DNA of 64,000 bases, taken from NCBI GenBank assembly GCA_964615375.1, contig CAZTOW010000004.1, positions 186,001 through 250,000 of the forward strand. The letters are read 5' to 3'. The notes beneath the pieces were generated by a model, which was not told the origin of the DNA, ran no database searches, and saw only the letters and a list, made by a program, of their open reading frames with translations. A program made the translations under genes and the position numbers. Position 1 is the first letter of the stretch. Every line of letters begins with the position of its first letter. Below, one piece after another: positions 42,388 through 51,072 of this stretch. This stretch comes from CAZKWG01 sp964615375. GTDB taxonomy: Bacteria; Myxococcota_A; UBA796; CAZKWG01.

Positions 42388-44069
42388 GCGCGCTCATTCT
42401 GCTCATTGGTCTGGCCTGCGCTGGAGGGCGGCGCGGCGCGGAGAAGGTCCCGGCGGAGGACGGCACCCCGCTGTACACGGTCTGGTCCGTGCCCGAAGGG
42501 ACAGGCCCCTTCCCCACCGTCGTCACGCGGGTCCCCTACCCCATGGACCCGGTGTTGGACTGGCAGTGCGGAGAGCTGCGCGAGCGCGGCTGGGCCTGCG
42601 TCTACCAGCACACCCGCGGCCAGGGGCGCTCGGGTGGGGAGTGGGAGCCCTTCGTGAACGAGGCCAGCGACGGCCAGGACCTGCTGGCCTGGGTGCGCGC
42701 CCAGCCCTGGTCGGACGGCACGGTGGCCTGGATCGGGGACTCCTACCTGGCGGCCACGGGCTGGACCGTGCTGGCGGCGGACGGGGCTGCGTTCTCGGCC
42801 ATCATCTCGCGGGTCTTCGCGCCCTCGCTCTACGACACGGCCTACGAGGACGGCCTGCTGCGGCACGAGCTGGTGACGGCCTGGATGACGCTGATGCCCG
42901 ACACCGACGCCGGAATGCTGGCGGGCGGGCGATATCACCGCGCGCTGGAGCACCGGCCGCGGATGACCATGGACATGGTGGGGGCCGGGCACGAGGTCCC
43001 CTGGTTCCGCGAGTGGCTCTCCGGCGAAGATCCGAGCTCCTCCATCTGGGATCGCAGCGACGCCGTGGCCTTCAACGGCGTGGTGCCGCGCACGCAGGTG
43101 CCGGTGATGTTCGTGGGCGGCTGGTCGGACGCCTTCATCGAGCCTCAGGTGAAGGCCTGGGCCCAGCTCCCCGACCGCTCCAAGAGCCTGTTTGTCATCG
43201 GGCCCTGGGATCACCTGGGGAATTCGCCGGCGGACATCCCGCTGGACGAGCTCTCCTCGCCGGGCGGGGGGCGCCTGTTCACCCAGATCCCGCTGGCCCT
43301 GGACTGGCTGGACGCGGTGGTGCGCGGCGCGGAGCTGAAGCCAGAGCTCACCGGCGTGCTGAGCTACGTCGTCGGCGGAGATCGCTGGGAGCACCGCCCC
43401 GACTGGCCTCCCCCCACGGTGGAGCGGCGCCTGCACGCAGGGGGCGCGACCGGGCGCTGCGACGGGCGGCTGAGCGAGGCCGAAGCGGGCCTCGAAGCTC
43501 CCCTCACCTACACCTACGACCCCGAGGATCCGCTGCCCAGCCACGGCGGCGCGGGCCTGCTGGCCGGGGTGGTGCCGTTGATGCGCGGTGTGCCCCCGGG
43601 CTTCCTCGAGGCCGGGGTGAATTGCGACGGGCGAGAGGATGTTCTATCATTCGTCTCAGATCCACTGAAACAGACCTTACACCTTGCGGGCACGCTGAAG
43701 GTGGAGCTGGAGGTCGCCTCGGACGCGCCGGACACCGCCTTCGGCTTCCGCCTGCTGGAGCGCCGCGCGAAGGGCCCGGAGATCCTCCTGCGCGAGGGCT
43801 TCGCCACCCTGGCCCTCCGCGAGGGCCCGCCGCGCAAGCCCTACACGCCCGGCGAGCGCGTCACCCTCGTCCCCGACGGCGCCCCCCTGGAGGCCGAGCT
43901 GCACGCGGGCTCCGAGCTGGTCCTCGTGCTGACCAGCAGCAGCTTCCCGGCGGTTGAGGCCCACCCGAACGTGGCGGGCCTGCTGGCGGACGCCGCGGAG
44001 ACCCGGTCGGCGGCGCAGACGGTGTACGCGGCGACGCTGGTGATCCCCGAGGTGGTGGACGCCCCCTGA
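42384..44069 (+). CDS. S15/CocE-type alpha/beta-hydrolase lipoprotein (X-Pro dipeptidyl-peptidase-like)
   Basis: 561 aa if started at CTG 42384, which overlaps the previous stop (CTGA) and has GGAG 5-6 nt upstream. This start gives a proper lipobox signal (LIGLACAG); the first ATG/GTG in frame (GTG 42489) would remove it. Catalytic motifs of the family: nucleophile GDSYLA, Asp region VGGWSDAF, His in GPWDHLG. A C-terminal jelly-roll domain follows. Hydrolyses peptide, ester or amide substrates; specificity unknown. A run of rare codons at about 43640-43683 includes family B site 3. Confidence 0.85.
   Translation: MSALILLIGLACAGGRRGAEKVPAEDGTPLYTVWSVPEGTGPFPTVVTRVPYPMDPVLDWQCGELRERGWACVYQHTRGQGRSGGEWEPFVNEASDGQDLLAWVRAQPWSDGTVAWIGDSYLAATGWTVLAADGAAFSAIISRVFAPSLYDTAYEDGLLRHELVTAWMTLMPDTDAGMLAGGRYHRALEHRPRMTMDMVGAGHEVPWFREWLSGEDPSSSIWDRSDAVAFNGVVPRTQVPVMFVGGWSDAFIEPQVKAWAQLPDRSKSLFVIGPWDHLGNSPADIPLDELSSPGGGRLFTQIPLALDWLDAVVRGAELKPELTGVLSYVVGGDRWEHRPDWPPPTVERRLHAGGATGRCDGRLSEAEAGLEAPLTYTYDPEDPLPSHGGAGLLAGVVPLMRGVPPGFLEAGVNCDGREDVLSFVSDPLKQTLHLAGTLKVELEVASDAPDTAFGFRLLERRAKGPEILLREGFATLALREGPPRKPYTPGERVTLVPDGAPLEAELHAGSELVLVLTSSSFPAVEAHPNVAGLLADAAETRSAAQTVYAATLVIPEVVDAP
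43665..43681. promoter_or_regulatory. Intragenic palindrome, family B site 3 (TGTAAGGTCTGTTTCAG on the minus strand)
   Basis: Imperfect member of the TGTAACGTC-TGTTACA family, in a patch of about 17 rare codons in the hydrolase gene. Orientation is opposite to sites 2 and 4 on the plus strand, but like them it spells TLH/TLQ with codons acc tta cac in the gene's sense strand. Confidence 0.4.
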
Positions 44070-44104
44070 GGCCCGTCTGAGGCGACGCAGCCCCAGACAG
44101 GACC

Positions 44105-44113
44105 TGTAACGTC
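44105..44113 (+). promoter_or_regulatory. TGTAACGTC half-site (family B word) in an intergenic region
   Basis: Lies in the 264-nt interval between the hydrolase and sulfatase-fold genes. That interval holds no ORF I can support and no clear -35/-10 pair. This is the only intergenic copy of the 9-mer I found, so it is a useful control for a regulatory role. Confidence 0.3.
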
Positions 44114-44333
44114 GGCTCCCACCGATCGCGCCCGCCATGCCCTCTGCGCTCTCTGCGAGCTCAGCGCGCTCTGCGCTGACTCACCAGCTTTGGCGCGGGA
44201 TCACGTCGCGTCTCCAGGCCGCGACGCGAGGCCGGGAAGCAGGGGCCCTGGCAGGCTGGTGGCCCGCTCGACTTGACCATGTCCTGGCAGCCCGCGCCCC
44301 GAAGCGAGCCCGGACAACGCTAAGATCCCGCTC

Positions 44334-46364
44334 ATGCTCCCCGCCCCGCTCCTGACCCTGCTCCTCGCCTGCGACCCGCCGCCGCGGCCCAGCGTGCTCC
44401 TCATCACGCTGGACACGACGCGCGCCGACCACCTCGGCCCCTACGGCTACGCCGCCGCGCAGACGCCGACCTATGACCGCCTCGCGGCCGAAGGGACGGT
44501 CTTCACCCGCGCCTACAGCACGGCGCCGCTGACCATCGTGAGCCACTCTACGATCCTGACCGGGCTGAACCCGCCCACCCACGGCGTGCGGGACAACGGC
44601 GACTTCGTGCTGGGCGACGAGCACGTCACGCTGACCGAGCGCCTCCGCGACGCGGGCTACGCCACCGCGGCCTTCACCAGCGCCTTCCCCACCCAGGCCC
44701 GCTGGGGCTTCGGCCAGGGCTTCCAGATCTACCACGACCCGCTGGAGCGCCTGCCCACCCAGCTGGACTGGAGCGACCAGCGGACCGCGGACACGGTCAT
44801 CGACGACGCCATCCAGACCCTATCCGAGCTGGACCCGGACCAGCCAGCCTTCGTCTGGGTCCACCTCTTCGACGCCCACTGGCCCTACGCCCCGCCCGAG
44901 CCCTACAAGAGCCGGTTGAAGGGCTCGCCTTACGACGGAGAGATCGCGTTCACCAGCGATCAGGTGGGGCGGCTGCTGGACTGGTGGGACGCCCGATACG
45001 GGGAGAGCGTGGTCCTGATAACGTCCGACCACGGCGAGGGCCTGGGCGACGGCGGCGAGCTGACCCACAGCTTCCTGCTCCACGACGCGACCATCCGCGT
45101 CCCCCTGATCCTCCGCGGTCGAGGCCAGCTGGCCGCGAAGATCGCCCCCGGCGCGCGGATCGACGACCCCGTCGGGCACGTCGACATCGCCCCCACCCTG
45201 CTCCAGCTCGCGGGCGTCGAGGCCAAGGCGGAGGAGATGCAGGGTCGGGACCTGCTGGCCGGGGGCTCCGAGGCTCTCTACAGCGAGGCCAAGACACCCC
45301 AGTACAACCTCGGCCTCGCGCCTCTCTACGCGCTCACCGAGCGGGAGGGTCGGTACACCGAGGGCGCGTATGGGGCCTGGTACCCGACGGAGGGTGAGCG
45401 CGTGTCCCTGAAGGGCGACCGCGACGGCGACTGGAGCGCGGCGGAGGCCCGGCTGAGCGCGCTGCGGGACGCGCTGGGCGATCACGCGGCGCCGGTCGCC
45501 GCCATGGACGCCGCCGCCATGGAGCAGCTCCAGGCGCTGGGCTACATCGGGGGCGACGTGACGGCGGAGGCCGGCGACATCGATCCCCGCGACGTGATCC
45601 GGGTGGTGCCGCTGACCTGGCGCGTCAAGGAGCCCATGCGCCGCGGGCAGCACGCCCAGGTGGACAACATGCTCGCCGAGCTGGAGGAGGCCATGCCCGG
45701 GGCCTGGGGCGTCGACCTGCTCCGCGCCCAGGCCCTGCGCGCCCGGGGCGAGCTCCCCGAGGCCCTTCAGCGCTTCACCGACCTCTACCAGCGCAGCCCC
45801 AGCCCCACGACCGCGCTCCAGGTGGCCGAGCTCTGGCGCTCGCTCGGCGAGGCGGAGGAGGCGGAGAGCTGGTACCGCGAGACCCTCGCCCTGCAGCCGG
45901 CCAGCCCGGAGGCCATGCTGGGCCTGGTGCTCTCCCTGCGCACCCAGGATCGTCAGGCAGAGTCCGCCTCCCTGGCTGAGGAATTCCTGGTGGCCTACCC
46001 CGACCACGCCGAGCTGGTCCTGGCCCGCGCCAGCATCCTGCTGGACGACGGCCGCGTGGAGGAGGCCGCCGACGAGGCGCTCTGGGCGCTGCAGCGCCTG
46101 CCGCGCAACATCATGGCCTACATCGTCAGCAGCGAGGCCCTCTGGCAGCTCGGCGAGGCGGACGAGGCCATCGAGCTGCTCCGCGCGGCGCTGGACATGG
46201 AGCGCCGGGCCCTGGACCTGCGCCTGACCCTGGTGGACTGGCTGATGGAGGTCGGGCGCGTGGCCGAGGCCCGGCGCACCCTGCTGCCCGTCTGGCGTCT
46301 GGAGCCCGATCTCCCCGGGGTCGGCGAGCGCGCGGAGATGCTCGGCCTCCACCCCAGGGAGTGA
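44334..46364 (+). CDS. Sulfatase/alkaline-phosphatase-fold lipoprotein fused to TPRs
   Basis: 676 aa. Lipobox LLAC at about residue 13. Metal-binding motifs of the superfamily are intact: LITLDTTRADHLG (about 25-37) and SDHGEGLGDGGELTHS. The usual formylglycine segment C/S-x-P-x-R is replaced by APLTIVSHSTILTG, so Thr or Ser would have to act as nucleophile; it is more like phosphatase- or phosphotransferase-type members than a true sulfatase. Residues about 420-670 form TPR repeats. Probable periplasmic hydrolase with a protein-docking tail. Confidence 0.85.
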   Translation: MLPAPLLTLLLACDPPPRPSVLLITLDTTRADHLGPYGYAAAQTPTYDRLAAEGTVFTRAYSTAPLTIVSHSTILTGLNPPTHGVRDNGDFVLGDEHVTLTERLRDAGYATAAFTSAFPTQARWGFGQGFQIYHDPLERLPTQLDWSDQRTADTVIDDAIQTLSELDPDQPAFVWVHLFDAHWPYAPPEPYKSRLKGSPYDGEIAFTSDQVGRLLDWWDARYGESVVLITSDHGEGLGDGGELTHSFLLHDATIRVPLILRGRGQLAAKIAPGARIDDPVGHVDIAPTLLQLAGVEAKAEEMQGRDLLAGGSEALYSEAKTPQYNLGLAPLYALTEREGRYTEGAYGAWYPTEGERVSLKGDRDGDWSAAEARLSALRDALGDHAAPVAAMDAAAMEQLQALGYIGGDVTAEAGDIDPRDVIRVVPLTWRVKEPMRRGQHAQVDNMLAELEEAMPGAWGVDLLRAQALRARGELPEALQRFTDLYQRSPSPTTALQVAELWRSLGEAEEAESWYRETLALQPASPEAMLGLVLSLRTQDRQAESASLAEEFLVAYPDHAELVLARASILLDDGRVEEAADEALWALQRLPRNIMAYIVSSEALWQLGEADEAIELLRAALDMERRALDLRLTLVDWLMEVGRVAEARRTLLPVWRLEPDLPGVGERAEMLGLHPRE

Positions 46365-46378
46365 GCCGGGCCAGCCCC

Positions 46379-47287
46379 CTACTCCACCTCCAGGCGATGA
46401 ACCACGCCCTCCCCGCCCGCGCGCAGGCCCGTCCAGGCGTACACGCCGGGCGCGTCCCAGGCCCCGTGCATCCCGCCGCTGCCCACGTTCTCGCCGATGC
46501 CCTCGCTCGAGCTGTCCGCCTCGGCGCGGGCCACGTCGTAGAGCAGCAGCTGGCTCTTCCCCTCCGCGCCGATGCTGGAGATCAGGACCACGGCCCCGTC
46601 GGCGCTCAGCGCCACCCCGCAGGGGCTCCCCGCCTCGAAGCCGTCCAGGACCCGCCGGGCCTCGCCGCCCTCCACCCGGATCAGCGCGCCCGAGCCGTCC
46701 GCCCCCGCCGCGCCGTCGCACACCCAGGCCACCTCGCCCGCCGCGTCCACCACCACCCCCTGCGGGGAGTAGAAGGGGCTGCCCTCGGCCACGGTCTCCA
46801 CCGCTCCCCCGTCCGCGGGCAGGCGGTGGAGACCGATGGCCCCGCCGCCCTCCGGGTCGAGCCCGGTCAGGTAGAGCCAGCGCGCCGCGCCGTCCTCGTG
46901 GAGGTGCAGGCCCTCGGGGCTCATCCCCTCGGTCTCGGGGATCAGCGCGGGCTCGCCCCCGTCCACCGGGAGCGTGCTCACGCCCGCGCCGTCGGAGACC
47001 CACAGCGTCTCGCCCTCGGGGTCGACCACCACGTTGCGCGGGGCCGTGAAGTCCGCGAGCTGCTCGGCGCCCCCAGACCCGTCGAAAAAACTCGACCAGA
47101 GCCCCCAGGGCCCCCCGGTCAGGTAGAACACCCGGCTCGCGTCGGGCGAGGGCACCGCGTCCGACACGAAGCCCAGCCCCGTGACCGCCGCCGAGATCGT
47201 GGCCACCTCGGCGCCCTCGCCCTCGCCCTCGCTCGCGCCAGTCTCCCCTTTGTCCCCACCGCAGGCCAGCAGCGCCCAGAACAGCAT
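46379..47287 (-). CDS. NHL/SMP-30-like beta-propeller lipoprotein
   Basis: 302 aa from ATG 47287. Lipobox LLAC, then an acidic Gly/Glu linker (GDKGETGASEGEGEG) typical of surface-exposed lipoproteins in this lineage. Propeller blades repeat the pattern V-V-D-x-x-G-x-x-x-W-V-x-D (NVVVDPEGETLWVSDG, GVVVDAAGEVAWVCDG, GVALSADGAVVLISS). Probably a binding protein with no catalytic role. It converges with the sulfatase-fold gene with 14 nt between stops. Confidence 0.82.
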   Translation of the reverse strand: MLFWALLACGGDKGETGASEGEGEGAEVATISAAVTGLGFVSDAVPSPDASRVFYLTGGPWGLWSSFFDGSGGAEQLADFTAPRNVVVDPEGETLWVSDGAGVSTLPVDGGEPALIPETEGMSPEGLHLHEDGAARWLYLTGLDPEGGGAIGLHRLPADGGAVETVAEGSPFYSPQGVVVDAAGEVAWVCDGAAGADGSGALIRVEGGEARRVLDGFEAGSPCGVALSADGAVVLISSIGAEGKSQLLLYDVARAEADSSSEGIGENVGSGGMHGAWDAPGVYAWTGLRAGGEGVVHRLEVE

Positions 47288-47394
47288 CGTCCCCTCGCCT
47301 CTCACGCACCCGTGCATACTACACAGGCCCGGCGCCCGGCGCGCGCGATACATTGAGCCGCAGCCCTGCGCGCGGCGGGGCAGGACGAGGACCC

Positions 47395-48999
47395 GTGAGA
47401 GCGCAGCTTCAGTACGAGCACGATGGGAAGACCCGCAGCTTCCGCCTCAGCGGCGACGAGCTCACCATCGGGCGCACCGAAGAGAACGACCTCATGATCC
47501 CCGACGGCTCGATCTCCCGCCGCCATGCCCGGCTCTCGCGCAAGGACGGCGTCTGGTACGCCAGCGACCTGGGCAGCAAGAACGGGACCTTCCAGGGCGA
47601 GATCGGCCGCCCGCCGGGTGAGCTGCGGCACGGCGACACGCTCATCCTCGGGCAGCTCCGCTTGCGCTACCTGGAGGACGACAGCGAGGCCCCCGGCGAG
47701 TCGGTGGAGTCGGGCACGACGATGGTGCGCCACGCCATCGACTTCAAGGCCCTGGCGAAGGGCGGCTCCCGCGCGCCCGGGGAGGCCCAGCAGGCCGAGC
47801 TGGACCGCACGCGGCGCCTGCTCTCGGTCGTCACGCGCGTCTCCGAGGCCCTGCTGGCCAGCCGCCCGCTGGACGAGACGCTACAAGTGGTGCTGGATCT
47901 CGTCTTCGATCACCTGCTGGTGGAGCGCGGGGCCATCCTGCTGCGCGACGAGGCGGGGCAGCTCCAGCAGCGGGCCAGCCGGCAGCGCGCCGGGGGTGGC
48001 CGACAGCTCCGGGCGCTCACCGTCTCGCGCACCATCGCCGAGAAGGTCACCCGCGAGCGCGTCAGCGTCATGACCGTGGACGCCCAGGCCGATCCGCGCT
48101 TCGCCGGCGGGCTGTCCATCGTGCTCCAGGGCATCCGCTCGGCCATGGCCGCGCCGCTGTGGGTGGGCGACCGGGTGGACGGCCTCATCTACGTGGACAC
48201 CACCTTTCACGTCCAGGCCTTCGACGAATTCGACCTGGACCTGCTGAGCGCGCTGGCCAACCACGCCGCCATCGCGATCGAGACCGCGCGCCTGCAGGAC
48301 AGCGTGCTGGGCGAGCGCATGCGGCGGGAGCGCCTGGAGCGCTACCACTCCCCCGCCGTCATCGAGCGCATCCGCCAGGCGGGCCAGGCCGGCGAGGCCT
48401 TTGCCGCCGACGAGCGCGAGGTCACCGTGCTCTTCGCCGACGTGGTCGGGTTCACCAACCGCTGCGAGCGGCTGGAGGCCCGGGAGGTCGCGCGCATCCT
48501 GAACCGCTGCTTCAGCCGCATGTCCGAGGCCATCTTCCAGTGGGACGGCACCCTGGACAAGTTCATCGGCGACTGCCTGATGGCGGTCTTCGGCGCGCCC
48601 CTGCCCATGGAGGACCACGCCGCCCGCGCCGCCCAGGCCGCGCTGGACATGCGCCGCGCCCTGGACGAGCTGAACCAGGAGATGCCGGAGAGCGAGCGCC
48701 TGCAGTTCCGGGTGGGCATGAGCTCCGGCCGCGTGGTGGCGGGCGACATCGGGAGCGTCCGGCGCAGCGACTTCACCGTGCTGGGGGCGACCGTCAACCT
48801 GGCCGCGCGCCTGGAGAGCATCGCCAACCCGGGCCAGATCCTGATGAGCGACGTCACCGAGGCCGCCCTGCGCGGGCGCTTCGTCACCACCTTCGCGCTG
48901 GAGGCGAAGCCCAAGGGGATCAGCCGGGTGGTGCGGTGCTATGAGCTGATCGGCGCGCTGCCCCAGACGGAGGAGCTCGTGCCAGGGGCCCCGCGTTGA
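47395..48999 (+). CDS. FHA-GAF-class III adenylate/guanylate cyclase
   Basis: 534 aa from GTG 47395, preceded by GAGG at 5 nt; a TTG at 47353 is possible but adds only low-complexity residues. FHA domain at about 20-95 (LTIGRTEENDLMIPDGSISRRHARL, SDLGSKNGTF), which binds phosphothreonine. GAF domain at about 140-300. Class III cyclase catalytic domain at about 335-515 (VTVLFADVVGFTNRCE with metal Asp, KFIGDCLMAVFG, VGMSSGRVVAGDIGS, TVLGATVNLAARLE). Makes cyclic nucleotide in response to a kinase or ligand signal. Soluble. Overlaps the next gene (TTGA). Confidence 0.93.
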   Translation: MRAQLQYEHDGKTRSFRLSGDELTIGRTEENDLMIPDGSISRRHARLSRKDGVWYASDLGSKNGTFQGEIGRPPGELRHGDTLILGQLRLRYLEDDSEAPGESVESGTTMVRHAIDFKALAKGGSRAPGEAQQAELDRTRRLLSVVTRVSEALLASRPLDETLQVVLDLVFDHLLVERGAILLRDEAGQLQQRASRQRAGGGRQLRALTVSRTIAEKVTRERVSVMTVDAQADPRFAGGLSIVLQGIRSAMAAPLWVGDRVDGLIYVDTTFHVQAFDEFDLDLLSALANHAAIAIETARLQDSVLGERMRRERLERYHSPAVIERIRQAGQAGEAFAADEREVTVLFADVVGFTNRCERLEAREVARILNRCFSRMSEAIFQWDGTLDKFIGDCLMAVFGAPLPMEDHAARAAQAALDMRRALDELNQEMPESERLQFRVGMSSGRVVAGDIGSVRRSDFTVLGATVNLAARLESIANPGQILMSDVTEAALRGRFVTTFALEAKPKGISRVVRCYELIGALPQTEELVPGAPR

Positions 49000-49736
49000 G
49001 CCCGCTCGCGATCCTGCTGGACGCGATCCTCCTCCCCGCCCTCGCCGCCGCCCTCGCCCTGCTCCTGCTCCGCGGGCGGCTGGCCTCGCTCGCGGGAGCC
49101 CTGGCGGTCGCGGCGCCGCTCCTGGTGGGGGCGAGCCGGGCGGGTCTGGCCGTGCTGCCGCCGAAGGAGGCGCTCGGCTGGCTGGGCTGGTGCGCGCTGG
49201 CGGCGGGGCTGGCGGGCGGGTGGATCCTGCGCTCCCAGGCCGGGTGGAGGCGCTGGCTCGCCCTCTTCGGCCTCTGCGCGGCGCTCACCTGGCGCGCGCT
49301 CTCCGTCGCCATCACCAACCACGGCGGGCTGGTCGTGGCCCTGCCCTGGCTCGCCCCCGCCGCGCTCCTGGGGACGGCGGCCCTGGGCCTCGGGGCGAGG
49401 CCGGGTCCGCGCGGGATCTGGATCCAGTGCGCCGCGGCCTGGGTCGCCGCGATCCTCCTCGGCGCCACCGGCAGCGTGAAGCTCGGGCTGCTGGGGGTGA
49501 GCCTGGGCTCCGGGCTGCTCGCCGCCGGTCTGCTGGGCCGACGAGCCCCCCCCGCCTGGACCGCCAGCGCCGCCCCGGCCGCCCTGGGAGCGCTGGGGCT
49601 GCTGCTGCTGCTCGGGGTGCGGCTCTCGGCGACGCCGGGCTGGCTGGGGGTGGCGGGGCTGGTCGGGGTGAGCCTCACCCTCCGCGCGGCGTCCCGATCA
49701 GGTAGGTCGCGTGCGCCGGGGCCTCCCCCAGCTTGA
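48996..49736 (+). CDS. Polytopic membrane protein of unknown function
   Basis: 246 aa from TTG 48996, overlapping the cyclase stop by 4 nt. About seven hydrophobic helices rich in Ala, Leu and Gly (LPALAAALALLLLRG, WLGWCALAAGLAGGWIL, ALLGTAALGLGA). No motif is recognised. The 3' 62 nt overlap the convergent methyltransferase gene, so the last ~20 residues (SRSGRSRAPGPPPA) may not be under selection. Coupled translation suggests a membrane partner of the cyclase. Confidence 0.6.
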   Translation: MSPLAILLDAILLPALAAALALLLLRGRLASLAGALAVAAPLLVGASRAGLAVLPPKEALGWLGWCALAAGLAGGWILRSQAGWRRWLALFGLCAALTWRALSVAITNHGGLVVALPWLAPAALLGTAALGLGARPGPRGIWIQCAAAWVAAILLGATGSVKLGLLGVSLGSGLLAAGLLGRRAPPAWTASAAPAALGALGLLLLLGVRLSATPGWLGVAGLVGVSLTLRAASRSGRSRAPGPPPA

Positions 49737-50457
49737 TGGTCCCGATCTCCCAGTCCCAGTCGGGCGCGTCGATGCCCGCCACCAGCTCGCGGAGCTCGGG
49801 CACGCTGTAGATGCGCAGCCAGGAGACGATCCCGTCCCAGAGCACGAAGGGCTGCATGAGGGGCAGCACCCAGGTCAGCAGGATCCAGGGCCAGCGGAAA
49901 GGGCGCCAGAGCGGCATGCTGAGGGTGACCGAGATCGGCGTCATCAGCATGGCCAGCAGGAAGAGCGGCTCGCGGCTGACCACCTCGAAGACGGCGATGG
50001 GCTGGCGCTTCTGGGCGGCGTCGGCCAGGATGCCGCGGGCGGCCTCGGGCGGGAAGTGGTGGAAGGCGTTGAAGATGGTGCGGAAGCCGGGCAGGCCCGC
50101 GGGCACCGCCGTCGCGTCCACGGGCTCGGGGTGGCCGCGCAGGCGCCCGCCGCTCAGCGCCGAGGCGTGGGCGTAGGCCGCCGCGTTCGGGTAGCGGTCG
50201 GTCAGCAGGACCTCGACCGGGTAGCCGCCCTCGGCCATGGCCTCGGTGACCGCGCGCACGGGCCCGCCCGCGCCCGAGCAGAGGTCCAGGACCTGGGTGT
50301 GCCCGGTGCGCCGCAGCGCGCGCTCCAGCGTGGGGGCCAGCATGCGCGCGTGCCCGCTCATGCGCTCGGCGGTCTCCAGGAAGGCCGTCCCGCCGTCGCG
50401 CATGATCGCGGGGAACCAGGGGAGATCCTCGAGCTCGATGAGCTGCATCCGCCTCAT
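49675..50457 (-). CDS. SAM-dependent methyltransferase-like protein
   Basis: 260 aa. Motif I VLDLCSGAGGPVRAV (about 56-70) and LLTDRYPN (motif II) mark a Rossmann-type class I methyltransferase; NAFHHFPPEAARGILADAAQ is motif IV-like. Residues about 165-205 are hydrophobic and could be two membrane-associated helices. Third gene of the P450-TetR-methyltransferase operon; overlaps the TetR stop by 4 nt. May modify the P450 product (inference). Confidence 0.82.
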   Translation of the reverse strand: MRRMQLIELEDLPWFPAIMRDGGTAFLETAERMSGHARMLAPTLERALRRTGHTQVLDLCSGAGGPVRAVTEAMAEGGYPVEVLLTDRYPNAAAYAHASALSGGRLRGHPEPVDATAVPAGLPGFRTIFNAFHHFPPEAARGILADAAQKRQPIAVFEVVSREPLFLLAMLMTPISVTLSMPLWRPFRWPWILLTWVLPLMQPFVLWDGIVSWLRIYSVPELRELVAGIDAPDWDWEIGTIKLGEAPAHATYLIGTPRGG

Positions 50458-51044
50458 GCCATGCTCCTGGGCGGCGTACCGCCGTGATCCTGGATGACGC
50501 GCTCGATGACGGCGTCGAGGGGGTAGCCCGCCGGGTCGAGCACGTAGTGTTGGAAGAGGCCGTCCAGGGTGGCGAAGAGCACCCGCGCCTCGATCTCGGG
50601 ATCGGGCCGCCCCAGCTCGGCGAACAGGGCCGAGAACAGGCTCACGTACAGCGCGCTCTGGGCGGCGGCGCCCTCGGCCAGGGCGGCGATGACCCCGTGC
50701 TGCATGCGCACGCCGTAGGAGACGCGGAAGAAGTCCTCGTGCTCGCGGACCAGGGCCGCGCTGACCCGCAGCAGGGCGCCCAGGCGCGCGCGGGGCTCGG
50801 GCTCGGCGGCGGCGGTCGCGAAGGCCTCCATCACCACGGCGGCGCTGCGCTCGAAGAGGGCCTGAAGCACGGCCTCCTTGCTGGGGAAGTAGTGGTAGAG
50901 CAGGCCGGGGGCGACCTCGGCCTCGGCGGCGATGTCGCGCACGCTGGCGCCGTCGTAGCCGTGGCGGGCGAAGGCCCTCAGCGCGGCGTCCAGGAGCTGG
51001 ACGCGGACGTCACCGGGGCGGGGGTGGGCGCGACGAGGGGGCAC
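50454..51044 (-). CDS. TetR-family transcriptional regulator
   Basis: 196 aa from GTG 51044, with AAGGAG 4-5 nt upstream; a TTG at 51068 lies inside the operator and is less likely. N-terminal TetR helix-turn-helix: LLDAALRAFARHGYDGASVRDIAAEAEVAPGLLYHYFPSKEAVL. The C-terminal ligand-binding half is helical. A perfect 20-bp palindrome immediately upstream (51053-51072) is an evident autoregulatory operator. Lies between the P450 and methyltransferase genes on the same strand. Confidence 0.93.
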   Translation of the reverse strand: MPPRRAHPRPGDVRVQLLDAALRAFARHGYDGASVRDIAAEAEVAPGLLYHYFPSKEAVLQALFERSAAVVMEAFATAAAEPEPRARLGALLRVSAALVREHEDFFRVSYGVRMQHGVIAALAEGAAAQSALYVSLFSALFAELGRPDPEIEARVLFATLDGLFQHYVLDPAGYPLDAVIERVIQDHGGTPPRSMA

Positions 51045-51052
51045 GGCGCTCC

Positions 51053-51072
51053 TTGATTGAACGTTCAATCAA
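51053..51072. promoter_or_regulatory. TetR-type operator, perfect palindrome TTGATTGAACGTTCAATCAA
   Basis: Perfect 20-bp dyad spanning the P450 stop codon and the ribosome-binding region of the TetR gene. TGAACGTTCA cores of this kind are common TetR operators. Binding here would govern the TetR/methyltransferase part of the operon. Confidence 0.85.

Noticed and set aside
44820..47309. 829-codon minus-strand frame
   Set aside because: Antisense to the sulfatase-fold gene and out of frame with the propeller lipoprotein.
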